Shown in pieces: positions 8,392-17,167 of a stretch of DNA of 64,000 bases. The first letter of the stretch is position 1; each line of letters starts with the position of its first letter. The notes beneath the pieces are model-generated. The model made no database searches and was not told where the DNA came from. It saw only the letters and a program-made list of their open reading frames with translations. The stretch lies in the NCBI RefSeq assembly GCF_009604455.1, contig NZ_WEGL01000006.1, positions 62,001 through 126,000 on the forward strand. The letters are read 5' to 3'. Both the position numbers and the translations under genes were made by a program. The stretch comes from Streptomyces sp. RB17. GTDB lineage: Bacteria > Actinomycetota > Actinomycetes > Streptomycetales > Streptomycetaceae.

Positions 8392-8964
8392 ATGCCCATC
8401 CTCGGCCGACTTCTGAAGAACCGCAGGTCAGGCGATGCCCACGCCGCGTGGAATCGCCCGAACCTCCACGGGCCCGAACTCCTGGACCTCAGCAGCCGCA
8501 GCTTCGACCACCTCGGCACGATGCCGCCGGAGCACCACGCCAAGAACGCAGGCGGCCAGAACATTTCCCCCCACCTGGCCTGGAACCCACCGCCGACCGG
8601 CACCGCCCAGCTCCTGCTGGTCGTAGAGGACACCGACGTCCCCACCCCCAAACCCGCGGTCCACTGCGTCGTCCTGATCGACCCCGACGTACGCTCCCTC
8701 GCCCCCGGCGCCCTCGCCGCGAAAGAGCCAGCCCCCGGCGTCACGATACTGCGCTCCGTCATCGGACGCGGATACCAAGGACCCGCACCCATCAAGGGCC
8801 ACGGCCCCCACCACTACACCTTCCAACTCTTCGCCCTTGCCACCCCACTGGGCGCGACCGCGGGCAAGACCGCACTGGACAGCGCAAGGCCCAGCGTCCT
8901 TCTGCCCTCCATCACTGCGCCTGTTCTCGCCCGCGGCCGACTCATCGGCACCGTCGAACGCTGA
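8392..8964 (+). CDS. PEBP / YbhB-YbcL (Raf kinase inhibitor-like) family protein
   Basis: A 190-residue protein with the family signatures HLAWNPPPTGTAQLLLVVEDTDVP (anion-pocket region), the later HCVVLIDP strand and the GHGPHHYTFQLFAL motif. The start ATG follows GGGAG at a good distance. Bacterial PEBP proteins are small beta-rich proteins with a conserved anion pocket; their cellular role is mostly unknown. No signal peptide is visible, so it is probably cytoplasmic. It is the last intact gene before the transposon relic. Confidence 0.88.
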   Translation: MPILGRLLKNRRSGDAHAAWNRPNLHGPELLDLSSRSFDHLGTMPPEHHAKNAGGQNISPHLAWNPPPTGTAQLLLVVEDTDVPTPKPAVHCVVLIDPDVRSLAPGALAAKEPAPGVTILRSVIGRGYQGPAPIKGHGPHHYTFQLFALATPLGATAGKTALDSARPSVLLPSITAPVLARGRLIGTVER

Positions 8965-9042
8965 CCCCTCCTTCACGACGGCCTGCGACACGGCTCCCCG
9001 CAGTCACTCTGAGTTCTGGGGCCGCACGCCGTCCGCCGCCCG

Positions 9043-10530
9043 TCAGACACTGCCCGTCACTTCCTGACCGCTCCCGTCGTCGTCCTCGTCCACCTCCGTC
9101 GCGTCTGGGTCGCGCAGCGGGCGCAGGGCGCCGGCGGCCGGTGTCGAGGCGGTGAAGCTGTAGCGGCCCAGCAGGTTCAGGTTGCGGTGCTTGAGCGGGG
9201 ACAGGCGGGCGATGTTCTTGTTTCGGATCTCGTGGCCCTCGGGCGCGGAGCTTTTCCACGGCGGCGTCGATGTACTTCGTGGTCCACAGCACGATGGCGT
9301 TGAGGACCAGGCCGAGCGCGCCGAGCTGGTCCTCCATCCCGTCGCGGTACGCCTGGTGGATGGTGCCGCGTTTGCCGTGGCACACGTCCCTCGCCAGCTT
9401 GTGCCTCGATTCCTGCACGGTGAGCCGGCGGTTCATCTGCCTGCGGTAGGTGTCGTCCACCGGGTCGACCACGCGCAACAGGTGCTCGGTCTTGGCGATC
9501 CGCCCGTACTCCGCGAACGCGGCGCCCAGCGGGGCCGGGCGGCCGTCGCGGCCGAACATGCGCAGCAGGTCGTAGGCGCGGACCTGGTTGGTGACCAGGG
9601 AACCGGCGACTTTCAGCATGTCCGGCCAGTGCGTGATCACCTTGTTCAGGTTCACCCGGTTGCGGGCCAGGCCCTCCACCACGCCGTAGCTGCCGGTGGC
9701 GACACCGCGCCGCCCATCGTCCTGCACCTCGATGGAGACCTTCGCCGCCGGCCCTGCCTCCTGAAGGCGCATCGCGAGCTGCTTCCATCCCGCGTCCAGG
9801 CCGCGCACCAGCTCCGCCAGATGCTGCTCAACGGGCATGTCCAGGCTCAGGGCCGCCAGGACGTCCTCCTCGACCGCATCCCGGTCGGGCCCGTCCAGCA
9901 GGCGGGCGCACGGGTTGGACCAGCGGTGCGACGGGGCGGCGAAGATGTCGCGGTTGTTCAGGGCCCGGTGTAGCTGCTCCAGCACGCACACCACGTACGC
10001 GTCCCGGTCCACCGCGCCCTGCGGCAGGCCGGGGTTGGCGTACACCGCCTTGCGCCACGCCGGCGGCATGAGCTTGTCGTCCACCTCGCGCGGCAGCAGC
10101 GGCTTGACGCCCACCTTCCGCCGCGCCAGGGCCGGGAGACCACGCACCCCGGCCAGGACCCGTTTGCCGGCGCTCACCGCGTCCAGCGCCTTCGACTCGC
10201 CCAGCAACGCGAGGAACGGGCGCACCGTGGCGTACCGGTTCGCGAGCACGGCCCGCATGGCGACCTCGGCCGGACCTCGGCCGAGTTCTCGTTCTCGGGC
10301 ACCAGCGAGACCACCGTGGCCGCCGCGGTCATCACGGCGGCGCGCGGGGGCGACCTCCTCCACCGCCGCCCACAGCGCGGCCACGTCCAGGTCCGCCTTC
10401 AGCTCCTCGAACAGCACCTTCGCCGCCCGCGCGAGCACCCGAGACGCCTTCTCCAGCTGCGGCAGCGTCGACAGCCGCTCCTTCTCCGTCTTCCGCTTCG
10501 CCGTGTTCAGCAGCCGGGGCCCGCCGCAAC
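9043..10530 (-). pseudogene. Tn3-family transposase (tnpA), truncated and frameshifted
   Basis: Translation recovers only the C-terminal half of a Tn3-type DDE transposase, about 500 of roughly 1000 residues. Landmarks include LNKVITHWPDMLKVAGSL, RMFGRDGRPAPLGAAFAEYG, HLLRVVDPVDDTYRRQMNR, HKLARDVCHGKRGTIHQAY and the terminal RLSPLKHRNLNLLGRYSF. The last motif is in a different frame, so a one-base shift lies near 9250. A second shift lies near 10330, and a tandem 11-bp duplication of GACCTCGGCCG (10261-10282) restores the frame. The N-terminal half, resolvase and clear terminal inverted repeats are not seen. The element is dead. The 180 bases between this relic and the next gene show nothing convincing. 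Confidence 0.85.
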
Positions 10531-10713
10531 CGAAGTCACGAACTCCCGACCTGACGGCCCATCAACCCAGTACACTCACGAACACGCCCCTGACCAGCAG
10601 GAATCGCGAACTCAACTGGAGTACCAGCCAGCGGGTACGACTGCCCCCGTCAGCCACCCTCGCTGAACGAGGCTGAGCCCTGAATCCAAACCCGCTCGAC
10701 GTGATCGACTGTC

Positions 10714-11754
10714 TCACCTCACCGCCACCCCGTACGGCTGGGCGCCCACGGTGACCGTCGCGACGACCTTGCGGGATGCAGAATCGACGACGGCCAGAGT
10801 GCCCGCCCCCTGGTTGGTGACGTAGATCGCGTCGTGGGTCACCTCCAGGTTGAACGGGTCGGTGCCCGGCGGGCCGAGGGCGATGGTCGCCGAGACGTGC
10901 TTGCTGCCGGTGTCGATCATGGAGATGTTGCCGGGGCCGAGGTTCGCGGAGTAGGCGTAGCGGCCGTCCGGGCCGATGGCCACGTCGAAGGGGCCCGTGC
11001 CGACGTTCACGGCGGTCGCCTTGCCGCTGTCGGTGGCGATGACGAGGACGCGCGTCCCGACCTCGTCGGCGACGTAGGCCGTCTTGCCGTCCTTGGCGAC
11101 GGCGACGGCTACCGGGGACTGCCCCGCGGGGAGCTGCCGGGTGACCTGGTGGGTGCGGGTGTCGATGACCGACAGGGTGCCCGATCCGGCGTTCGCGACG
11201 TACGCCCGGGCGCCGTCGCGGCTGAGGGCCACGTTCACCGGGGACCTGCCAACGGGGATGGTGGCTGAGGCCCGCTGGGTACGGGTGTCGATCACGGAGA
11301 CGGTGTTCGAGGTGCCGTTGGTGACGTACAGTGACCCGCCGTCCGGGCTCAGGGCGACTCCGGTGGGGCTCTTGCCGACGGGCACCGCGGCGACGGTCTT
11401 GTAGGTGTGGGTGTCGAGGACCGAGACGCGGGCCGAGCCGCTGTCGGCGACGTACAGGCGTCTGCCGTCCTTGGCGACCGCCACGCCCTCGGGCGCCGTG
11501 CCGGCCGGTACGGTCGCGACCACCTTGTGGGTGTGGGCGTCGATCACCGAGACGGTGTCGTCCTGCTGGTTGGTGACGTAGACGCGGCTGTCCGCGCGGG
11601 CAGCCACGGACGGCAGGCCCGCGGCCACCGAGTGCACGGAGACGGTGAGGGAACAGGACACCAGCAGCGCGGCAACGCCCACCGCGAGGGCCCGCCGTGG
11701 TGCCATGCCGCGGCTTCGGCGGCTCGCTGCTGGGGTCCGCGCGGCAGACAACAT
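10714..11754 (-). CDS. Secreted YVTN-family beta-propeller protein
   Basis: A 346-residue protein. An N-terminal arginine-rich stretch and a hydrophobic segment (ALAVGVAALLVSCSLTVSV) form a signal peptide; an internal ATG about 16 residues in is an alternative start. About seven repeats of roughly 40 residues follow, each with a YVTN/YVAD-type strand, a VSVIDT strand and a PVGVALSPDG-type turn, as expected for a seven-bladed propeller. No enzyme motif is visible. The role is probably extracytoplasmic binding or scaffolding. The gene lies 51 bp downstream of the DyP peroxidase gene on the same strand, so the two may be co-transcribed and act together outside the membrane. Confidence 0.85.
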   Translation of the reverse strand: MLSAARTPAASRRSRGMAPRRALAVGVAALLVSCSLTVSVHSVAAGLPSVAARADSRVYVTNQQDDTVSVIDAHTHKVVATVPAGTAPEGVAVAKDGRRLYVADSGSARVSVLDTHTYKTVAAVPVGKSPTGVALSPDGGSLYVTNGTSNTVSVIDTRTQRASATIPVGRSPVNVALSRDGARAYVANAGSGTLSVIDTRTHQVTRQLPAGQSPVAVAVAKDGKTAYVADEVGTRVLVIATDSGKATAVNVGTGPFDVAIGPDGRYAYSANLGPGNISMIDTGSKHVSATIALGPPGTDPFNLEVTHDAIYVTNQGAGTLAVVDSASRKVVATVTVGAQPYGVAVR

Positions 11755-11805
11755 CTCGCCTCCTGTGCACAGTGCCGTGGTCCGGTCCGGTGGTTCGGCC
11801 AGGTA

Positions 11806-13110
11806 TCAGGTCAGCAGCCCGCGGGCGTAGTAGTCCTTGTTGTCCCGAACGCCCGGGAGCGCGAAGAAGTAGCCTCCGCCCCGAGGGCTGATGAAGGGCA
11901 CGAGTGCTTCGCTCTGCAGCCGGGTCTGCATGGCGATGTAGGTGTGGAGTTCCTGCTGGAAGCAGTTGAACGCGTGTCCCATGTCGAGTTCGGGGAGGTT
12001 GGGACTGCGGTCGTAGTCGAAGCTCCGGCGCAGGATGGTGCTGGTCGCCGCGGTCTCCGGGGTCTGGGGATTGGCAAGCCGGATATGGCAGTTGAGCGGG
12101 GTGATGACTCCCTGGGGGTCGTTCGTGTAGATGGGGTCGAACTTGTCGTTGTCGTTCTCGCCCAGCGCGTACAAGGGGGCGCCGCTCGCCTTGCGACGGC
12201 CGAAGATGCGCTCCTGCTGGGCGACGGGCACCTTCTGCCACGCCTCGATGAAGAAGTGCACGATACGCACCACGTGATAAGTGCCACCCGCGGTCCAGGC
12301 CGGTTCAGCGCTCTTCGGCTGGACCCAGACCGCCTGGTCCATCTGGGAGGCGCTGGTGGTGTCAGGGTTGGAGATGCCGTCCTTGAAACCGAACCAGTCG
12401 CGCCGGACACCGACAGGGCGGTGCGGATTGCGTTGGCCGTCGATGCGCCAGCGCAGCTTCGCCACCGATTTCGTGTGCATCAGGATGTCGAGCAGGGCGT
12501 TCACCGTCGTGTCCCGGTTATCGGCGCAGATCTGGAGCAGCAGGTCCCCCTGACTCAGCGCCGGATCCAGATCGTCATGCTCGAATGCCTTCATCGTGAC
12601 GAGCTGGACCGGCTTCCGGGCGCGCAGACCGTATCGGTCGTCGAAGAGAGAGGCGCCGACGCCCACGGTCACCGTGAGGCCGTCTGCCACGACCGTGGGT
12701 CCCAGGATGCCCGAGCTCGACGGTGCCGCGGTCGAAGACGTTTCGGGCGGTCTTCCGCCCGCCGTGAGGAAGCGGGCGCGCGCAGTCAACGTGCGGAAAA
12801 GCTCGGTGAGTTCCTTGCGGCCGGACGCGGTGACGTCGAGCGCGACAAAAATGGCGACCCGTTGTGGGTGAGGAGGAAGGCTAATGCCCGCCTGGTGGTA
12901 GCCGTGGAATGGAATCGTCCGGGACGTGGGTTCTGCGTCGGCCTCGGGCGCCGTTGTTGCGGCCGCTGTACCGTTCCCGAGGACGCTCTCGCCCGCCGTT
13001 CCGACCACGAGTCCGGCAGCGGTGCCCTGCAGAAACGTCCGCCGGGCGAACGCCCCCATCGGGCAACCCGCCGCGCTCCATTCTCCGTCCGGAGACGTCT
13101 TGTCGGCCAT
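11806..13110 (-). CDS. DyP-type heme peroxidase, Tat-exported
   Basis: A 434-residue protein from the ATG at 13110, which has GGAGG 5 bases upstream; an upstream ATG at 13152 lacks this. The N-terminus carries a twin-arginine signal (FARRTFLQG, then a hydrophobic AAGLVVGTAGESVLG stretch). The peroxidase domain shows the DyP GXXDG motif as GFKDGISNP near residue 241 and the heme-ligand region HIRLANP, followed by RRSFDYDR. DyP enzymes oxidise dyes, phenolics or porphyrinogens with peroxide; EfeB-type relatives are exported through Tat. It precedes the YVTN-propeller gene. The substrate is not determinable. Upstream DNA is transposon debris. Confidence 0.9.
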   Translation of the reverse strand: MADKTSPDGEWSAAGCPMGAFARRTFLQGTAAGLVVGTAGESVLGNGTAAATTAPEADAEPTSRTIPFHGYHQAGISLPPHPQRVAIFVALDVTASGRKELTELFRTLTARARFLTAGGRPPETSSTAAPSSSGILGPTVVADGLTVTVGVGASLFDDRYGLRARKPVQLVTMKAFEHDDLDPALSQGDLLLQICADNRDTTVNALLDILMHTKSVAKLRWRIDGQRNPHRPVGVRRDWFGFKDGISNPDTTSASQMDQAVWVQPKSAEPAWTAGGTYHVVRIVHFFIEAWQKVPVAQQERIFGRRKASGAPLYALGENDNDKFDPIYTNDPQGVITPLNCHIRLANPQTPETAATSTILRRSFDYDRSPNLPELDMGHAFNCFQQELHTYIAMQTRLQSEALVPFISPRGGGYFFALPGVRDNKDYYARGLLT

Positions 13111-13189
13111 GACATCCTCCATTGACCGAACATTCGCCAAACACCCCTTCATACGCTATTTCGGACGCGTTGGTCCCACCACTCGGAGT

Positions 13190-13602
13190 ACGACGGCAAG
13201 GCGAGGTTGCGCCGCGGAGATTCGGGTGAGCCGGCGCGACCTCACCATGCGGCAGCTCGCCCCGCTCTTCGGCTGCTCACCTGCCACCGTCTGCCGGGTC
13301 ATCCAGCGTCTTCGGCCGCTGCTTGCACTGGAGCCGGCGCCCGGGCCGGTGCCGGGCGTCGAGCGGTTATGGATCGCGGACGGCACCCTGATCCCGGTCC
13401 GGGACCGTAAGGCCGCAGCCTCCTCACGCAACTGCCGGTTCTCGGCGAATGTGCAGGTCATCATCGATGCCGACACCCGCCTGGTGGTGGCCTCGGCTCG
13501 GCACCCGGCAACAAGGCAGACGCACACGTCTGGCGCGAGTCGGACCTGCCGGCCGTGGCGGCGGGCACGACGGTGATCGCGGACGGTTCCCGTTCGATCT
13601 GA
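13190..13602 (+). pseudogene. IS5-type (DDE_Tnp_4-like) transposase fragment
   Basis: Reading the plus strand gives LTMRQLAPLFGCSPATVCRVIQRL, typical of the helix-turn-helix of IS5/IS112-like transposases. It is followed by RLWIADGTLIPVRDR with the first catalytic aspartate, and ANVQVIIDADTRLVVAS. Near 13505 the frame shifts and continues as GNKADAHVWRESDLPA and TTVIADGS. The remainder of the catalytic domain is absent and no start or terminal repeats are evident. It contains a TTA codon. It is a degenerate insertion-sequence remnant. Confidence 0.75.
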
Positions 13603-13735
13603 GGCCGCAATGTCGTTCGCCTGGTGCGAGGCCTTCCGGGCGCCGAGTGCGGCGAGTCCCCTGAAAGCGGCTACAGCGGCCACGATGGGTGTGTCTGTGA
13701 TGCCCGTACGTAACTATTGCCGACCGAGGCACCAA

Positions 13736-14090
13736 GATCTGGGGAGTTCCGGTGGCCAGCTGGGCGTCGAAGGCGTGGACTGCGGCCTCCTGGACCTGAT
13801 GACGCGCCACGGCACCGCTCGTCGTCGGGACGTCGGAGTCTCCCCACCATGTCCAGCGGTCCATCGCAGGACCTGCGGCTCGCAGGGCGGCGATCAGTTC
13901 CTGGGTGGCTGCGGCCGAACGGGCGAGTAGGTCGGCTGAGAGCGTGTCTTCGGCCGGTGCCACGGTCGGGGGCTTCTCGCTGGGGTCGGCCACGACCGCT
14001 GCCGCCCAGAACCGGTGTACCTCGGCAAGGCGCTCAACGAGGTCGGGCCTGGCTGGTTCTGAGCACGCGTCGCCCCGGCTCTCATAGGGT
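13736..14090 (-). pseudogene. Fragment of a maleylpyruvate isomerase-family (mycothiol-dependent, DinB-like) protein
   Basis: The minus strand encodes LVERLAEVHRFWAAAVVADPSEKPP, then LLARSAAATQELIAALRAAGPAMDRWTWW and ARHQVQEAAVHAFDAQLATGTPQ. These match the middle of TIGR03083-type proteins, including the R-x-x-HE-A-V-H-x-x-D element. No start codon is found upstream in frame, and homology stops at about 13736 where unrelated sequence begins. It is a truncated relic at the edge of the mobile-element debris. The stretch 13603-13735 shows nothing recognisable. Confidence 0.6.
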
Positions 14091-14098
14091 CCCTGGCC

Positions 14099-15385
14099 GT
14101 GACAGTGTCTTCGGTTGGGGCACGACTGTGGCGCGACCGGCAGTTCGTCCTGCTCGTCTGCGCACGGGTCATTTCCGTGCTGGGCAACGGCTTTGCTCGG
14201 GTGGCACTGGCATTCGCGGTGCTCGCTCTACCAGGGGGCACTGCCGGGCGGTTGTCGCTGGTGCTGGCCTGCCAGGCCGTGCCGCAGTCGGTGTTCATCC
14301 TGGCGGGTGGTGTGATCGCGGACCGTATGTCGCGGTCGCGACTGATGGTCCTGGCCGATGTACTGGGGGCTGGGGCATATGCGGCTCTGGCCTCCATGGT
14401 GCTGTCCCGTCATGCGCCTGTGGCGGCTATGTGCCTGCTGGCGGTGGTGGCCGGAACGGCGACATCCCTGTTTGCTCCGGCGATGGACGGCCTCGTGCCA
14501 CTGGTCGTGGCTGCAAACCGTTTGCAACAGGCCAACGGGCTGCTGCGGGTGGGCACCAATGCGGCCCTGCTGTTGGGCCTGGCGCTGTCCGGGATGACCG
14601 TGGCGCTGGTGGGCGCCGGCTGGGCGCTGGCGCTCGACGCGGCGTCCTTCATCGTCAGCGCGGCGCTGACGAGTCGCCTGGGGGTGGACGCGCGGCCTCG
14701 CAGGAGAGCGTCTGGCTGGGCCGACCTGCGCGAGGGCTGGCACGAGTTCGCTTCCCGGCAGTGGCTGTGGGTAGTGGTCGCTCAATACGCGGTGGTCGTT
14801 GCCGCGCTGAATGCCAACGTCGGAGTCTTGGGCCCGCTGACAGCCGAGCAGCACCTTGGCGGGGCGCGGGCATGGTCGGTCATCGTGGCGGCACAGGCCT
14901 TGGGCACCGTCGTTGGCGCGGGACTCGCTGCCCGTGTGCGGGTGAACCGTCCCCTTCTGGCGGCCGTGGTGTGCACCTTTCCTGCCGCTGTACCGATTGC
15001 TCTGCTCAGCGCCGAAGCTCCTGTATGGCTGATCGCCACAGCCATGTTCGGCGCTGGTATCGCGAGTGATGTCTTCGGTGTTCTGTGGGCGACCACGGTC
15101 CAGCGGGAGGTCCCGGAGCAGGTCTTGTCCCGCGTCAGTTCCTACGACTGGTTCGGCTCGCTGGCCTTCGCCCCGCTCGGACTGCTGATGGCCGGGCCCG
15201 TCGCCGCTGCCGTGGGCACCAGCCGAGCCTTGGCCGGCTGTGCAGCTTTGGTTGTCCTGGCGACCGTAGCCGCCCTTCTGGCGCCGCAGGTGCGCAGCCT
15301 GCATACAGAGGCCGATGCACCTTCCGGCGCGGCATCTTCGTCAGAGGTGGCGGAGCATCGGGCTGGGGAGGAACCGGCAGGCTGA
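14099..15385 (+). CDS. MFS transporter (MFS_3/EntS-like, 12 TM)
   Basis: A 428-residue membrane protein from a GTG start. It begins with LWRDRQFVLLVCARVISVLGNGFARVALAFAVLAL. It has the EntS-like loop GGVIADRMSRSRLMVLADVLGAGA, corresponding to MFS motif A, and about twelve hydrophobic stretches. The C-terminal tail is hydrophilic. Members of this group export siderophores, macrolides or other small molecules; the substrate here is unknown. The gene follows the transposon debris directly and has a slightly lower GC and less polished codon usage, possibly recently acquired. A 9-bp inverted repeat (GAGTTGCTG/CAGCAACTC) brackets the region after the stop. Confidence 0.88.
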   Translation: MTVSSVGARLWRDRQFVLLVCARVISVLGNGFARVALAFAVLALPGGTAGRLSLVLACQAVPQSVFILAGGVIADRMSRSRLMVLADVLGAGAYAALASMVLSRHAPVAAMCLLAVVAGTATSLFAPAMDGLVPLVVAANRLQQANGLLRVGTNAALLLGLALSGMTVALVGAGWALALDAASFIVSAALTSRLGVDARPRRRASGWADLREGWHEFASRQWLWVVVAQYAVVVAALNANVGVLGPLTAEQHLGGARAWSVIVAAQALGTVVGAGLAARVRVNRPLLAAVVCTFPAAVPIALLSAEAPVWLIATAMFGAGIASDVFGVLWATTVQREVPEQVLSRVSSYDWFGSLAFAPLGLLMAGPVAAAVGTSRALAGCAALVVLATVAALLAPQVRSLHTEADAPSGAASSSEVAEHRAGEEPAG

Positions 15386-15543
15386 GTTGCTGTCACAGAC
15401 TACTCAGTCCTCATCGCTTCTGCGGGGAACCGTTCAGTTCACTCAGCAACTCCCCGGGACTGCTCGCCCTTCTGTCACGAGACGAGTGCTCCAACTGGGC
15501 AAGGACCGAGAATGCCGCGGACATTGGCCGGAGCGCGCCGAAC

Positions 15544-16215
15544 CTAACCCTCGACGAACGTGACAGTCTCGTCGAGCGGCGCCCGGCCCGTACGGCTGTA
15601 GCCCACCGTGACGTCCTCGAACCCGATCGACATGCCACAGAAGAGGATGAGCTCGTCCGGGGGTGACAGGATCTGCGCGACGGTCTTGCGGTACACCGAC
15701 CACGCCATCTGCGGGCAACTGTGCAGTCCTTCTGCGCGGAGCAGCAGCATGACGGTCTGCAGATACATGCCGACGTCGGACCATTGCGGCCGTCCCAGGT
15801 CGCGGTCGATGTAGCAGAACAGGGCAGCGGGCGCGCCGAAACAGTCCCAGTTCGCCGAAGCGGCCCGCTGGCGCGCCTCCCAGTCCTCATGCGAGATGCC
15901 GAGTGCGCTGTAGCGCTCATGGCCGAAGGCGGATCGGCGCTCCTGGTACGGGGACTTCAGTGCGGCCGGGTACATCTCGTACTCCCGCTCGTCCCAGGGG
16001 TCGCCCGTGGCCACGCGCTCGCCGGCGTGCCTCTTGAGCTCGGCCAGAGGCCGGCCGGTCACCACGTAGGCGTGCCACGGCTGGAGGTTCGATCCGGACG
16101 GCGCCCAGGCCGCGGCGGAGAGAACACGCTCCAGCACCTCCCGCGGGACTTGTTGGTCGGTGAACCCGCGAACCGCCCGTCGGCTCCTGACCGCCTCATA
16201 GACGTCCAAGATCAT
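15544..16215 (-). CDS. Nitroreductase-family FMN oxidoreductase (copy A)
   Basis: A 223-residue flavoprotein. The family core is visible: RSRRAVRGFTDQQVPREVLERVLSAAAWAPSGSNLQPWH binds FMN phosphate, the middle has DVGMYLQTVMLLLRAEGLHSCPQ, and the C-terminus has LILFCGMSIGF. The start is supported by GGGAGG just upstream. Such enzymes reduce nitroaromatics, quinones or enones with NAD(P)H. It is a paralogue of the gene at 17168-17836, with an NmrA-like gene between them. A 156-bp tract is almost identical between the copies although the rest has drifted. Confidence 0.9.
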   Translation of the reverse strand: MILDVYEAVRSRRAVRGFTDQQVPREVLERVLSAAAWAPSGSNLQPWHAYVVTGRPLAELKRHAGERVATGDPWDEREYEMYPAALKSPYQERRSAFGHERYSALGISHEDWEARQRAASANWDCFGAPAALFCYIDRDLGRPQWSDVGMYLQTVMLLLRAEGLHSCPQMAWSVYRKTVAQILSPPDELILFCGMSIGFEDVTVGYSRTGRAPLDETVTFVEG

Positions 16216-16259
16216 CTACCTCCCTCATCTGCTCCGAGTGACCGGTCGTGGACAGTCCT

Positions 16260-16283
16260 GGGCACAAATTCATCGAGGTGCCC
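16260..16283. promoter_or_regulatory. Inverted repeat upstream of nitroreductase copy A
   Basis: GGGCAC and GTGCCC (one more flanking T-A pair extends the arms to 7 bp) are separated by 12 bases. They lie 45-68 bases upstream of the copy A start. It could be an operator or the terminator of the upstream NmrA-like gene, whose stop is at 16342. Confidence 0.3.
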
Positions 16284-16341
16284 AAAACTCATGAGCAACA
16301 ATCGCACCGGGACGCTGTGCACCTCGGAGAATGCGAGCGGG

Positions 16342-17070
16342 TCAGGAGAGCCAGTCGGCGTAGCGGGTGGGCGCGAGGTGGGCGTTCTTGTCGGTGAGGA
16401 CGTCACCCTTGACGACGGCGAACATGCCGGCAGCGGGGTCGGTGACGACGGTACGGTTGTCGCCCTTGTGGGACAGGGTGATGCGGCCCAGCTCGTCCAA
16501 GCTGAAGATCTCGGGGCCGGCGATGTTGTGAATGCCGTTCAGCGGAGCGCCCGCCGCGACCTGCGCCACCGCGTTGGCCACGTCCTCGGCGGCGATCGGC
16601 TGGATCGGCGTGGCGGGCAACCGGACGGTGTCGCCGTCGGCGGTCCAGGACAGGACGGCCTCCATGAACTCCATGAACTGCGTCGCCCGGACGATCGAGT
16701 AGGGGACGGGCCCGGCCGCGAGGATCTTCTCCTGGAGCACCTTGGCCTGGTAGTAGTCCAGCTCCGGCACCTGGTCCGCGCCGACGATCGAGAGGATGAC
16801 GAAGTGCCCGACGCCGCCCTTGTGGGCCGCGGCCAGGAGGTTGTCCATCGACGTCTGGAAGAAGGCCGGGGAGGCTTCGTCGAAGGTCGGGGAGTTCGTC
16901 AGGTTGACGACGACGTCGGCCCCCGCCAGAGCCTGGTCGAGTCCCTGGCCGCTGATGACGTCGACACCGGTGGACTTCGAGTGGGGTACTGCCTCGTGCC
17001 CGGCGGCGGTCAGGTCGTTGACCACCTGTGATCCGATCAGCCCGGTACCGCCGATGACTGCGATCTTCAT
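16342..17070 (-). CDS. NmrA-like atypical SDR, NAD(P)H-binding reductase
   Basis: A 242-residue single-domain Rossmann protein. MKIAVIGGTGLIGSQVVNDL is the nucleotide-binding loop. GADVVVNLTNSPTF, VGHFVILSIVGAD, YYQAKVLQEKIL with the Y-x-x-x-K pair, and YSIVRATQFMEF follow the NmrA/atypical-SDR pattern. Such proteins bind NAD(P) as redox sensors or act as quinone or ketone reductases (QOR2-like). Its position between two nitroreductases and near an azoreductase supports a role in detoxifying electrophiles. The start ATG at 17070 follows a modest AAGG. Confidence 0.85.
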   Translation of the reverse strand: MKIAVIGGTGLIGSQVVNDLTAAGHEAVPHSKSTGVDVISGQGLDQALAGADVVVNLTNSPTFDEASPAFFQTSMDNLLAAAHKGGVGHFVILSIVGADQVPELDYYQAKVLQEKILAAGPVPYSIVRATQFMEFMEAVLSWTADGDTVRLPATPIQPIAAEDVANAVAQVAAGAPLNGIHNIAGPEIFSLDELGRITLSHKGDNRTVVTDPAAGMFAVVKGDVLTDKNAHLAPTRYADWLS

Positions 17071-17167
17071 GGGGAGCCTTTCATCGGGATTATTTGCGTA
17101 AATGTGGCATATTGCCCCCTCGGTGAGCGCGGCGACAGGCGCCTCAAGGGGCTGAGGAGGGGGTGTG

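Noticed and set aside
9010..9030. Terminal inverted repeat of the Tn3 relic
   Set aside because: The sequence after the transposase stop was compared by eye with the DNA near 10530; no convincing matching end was found.
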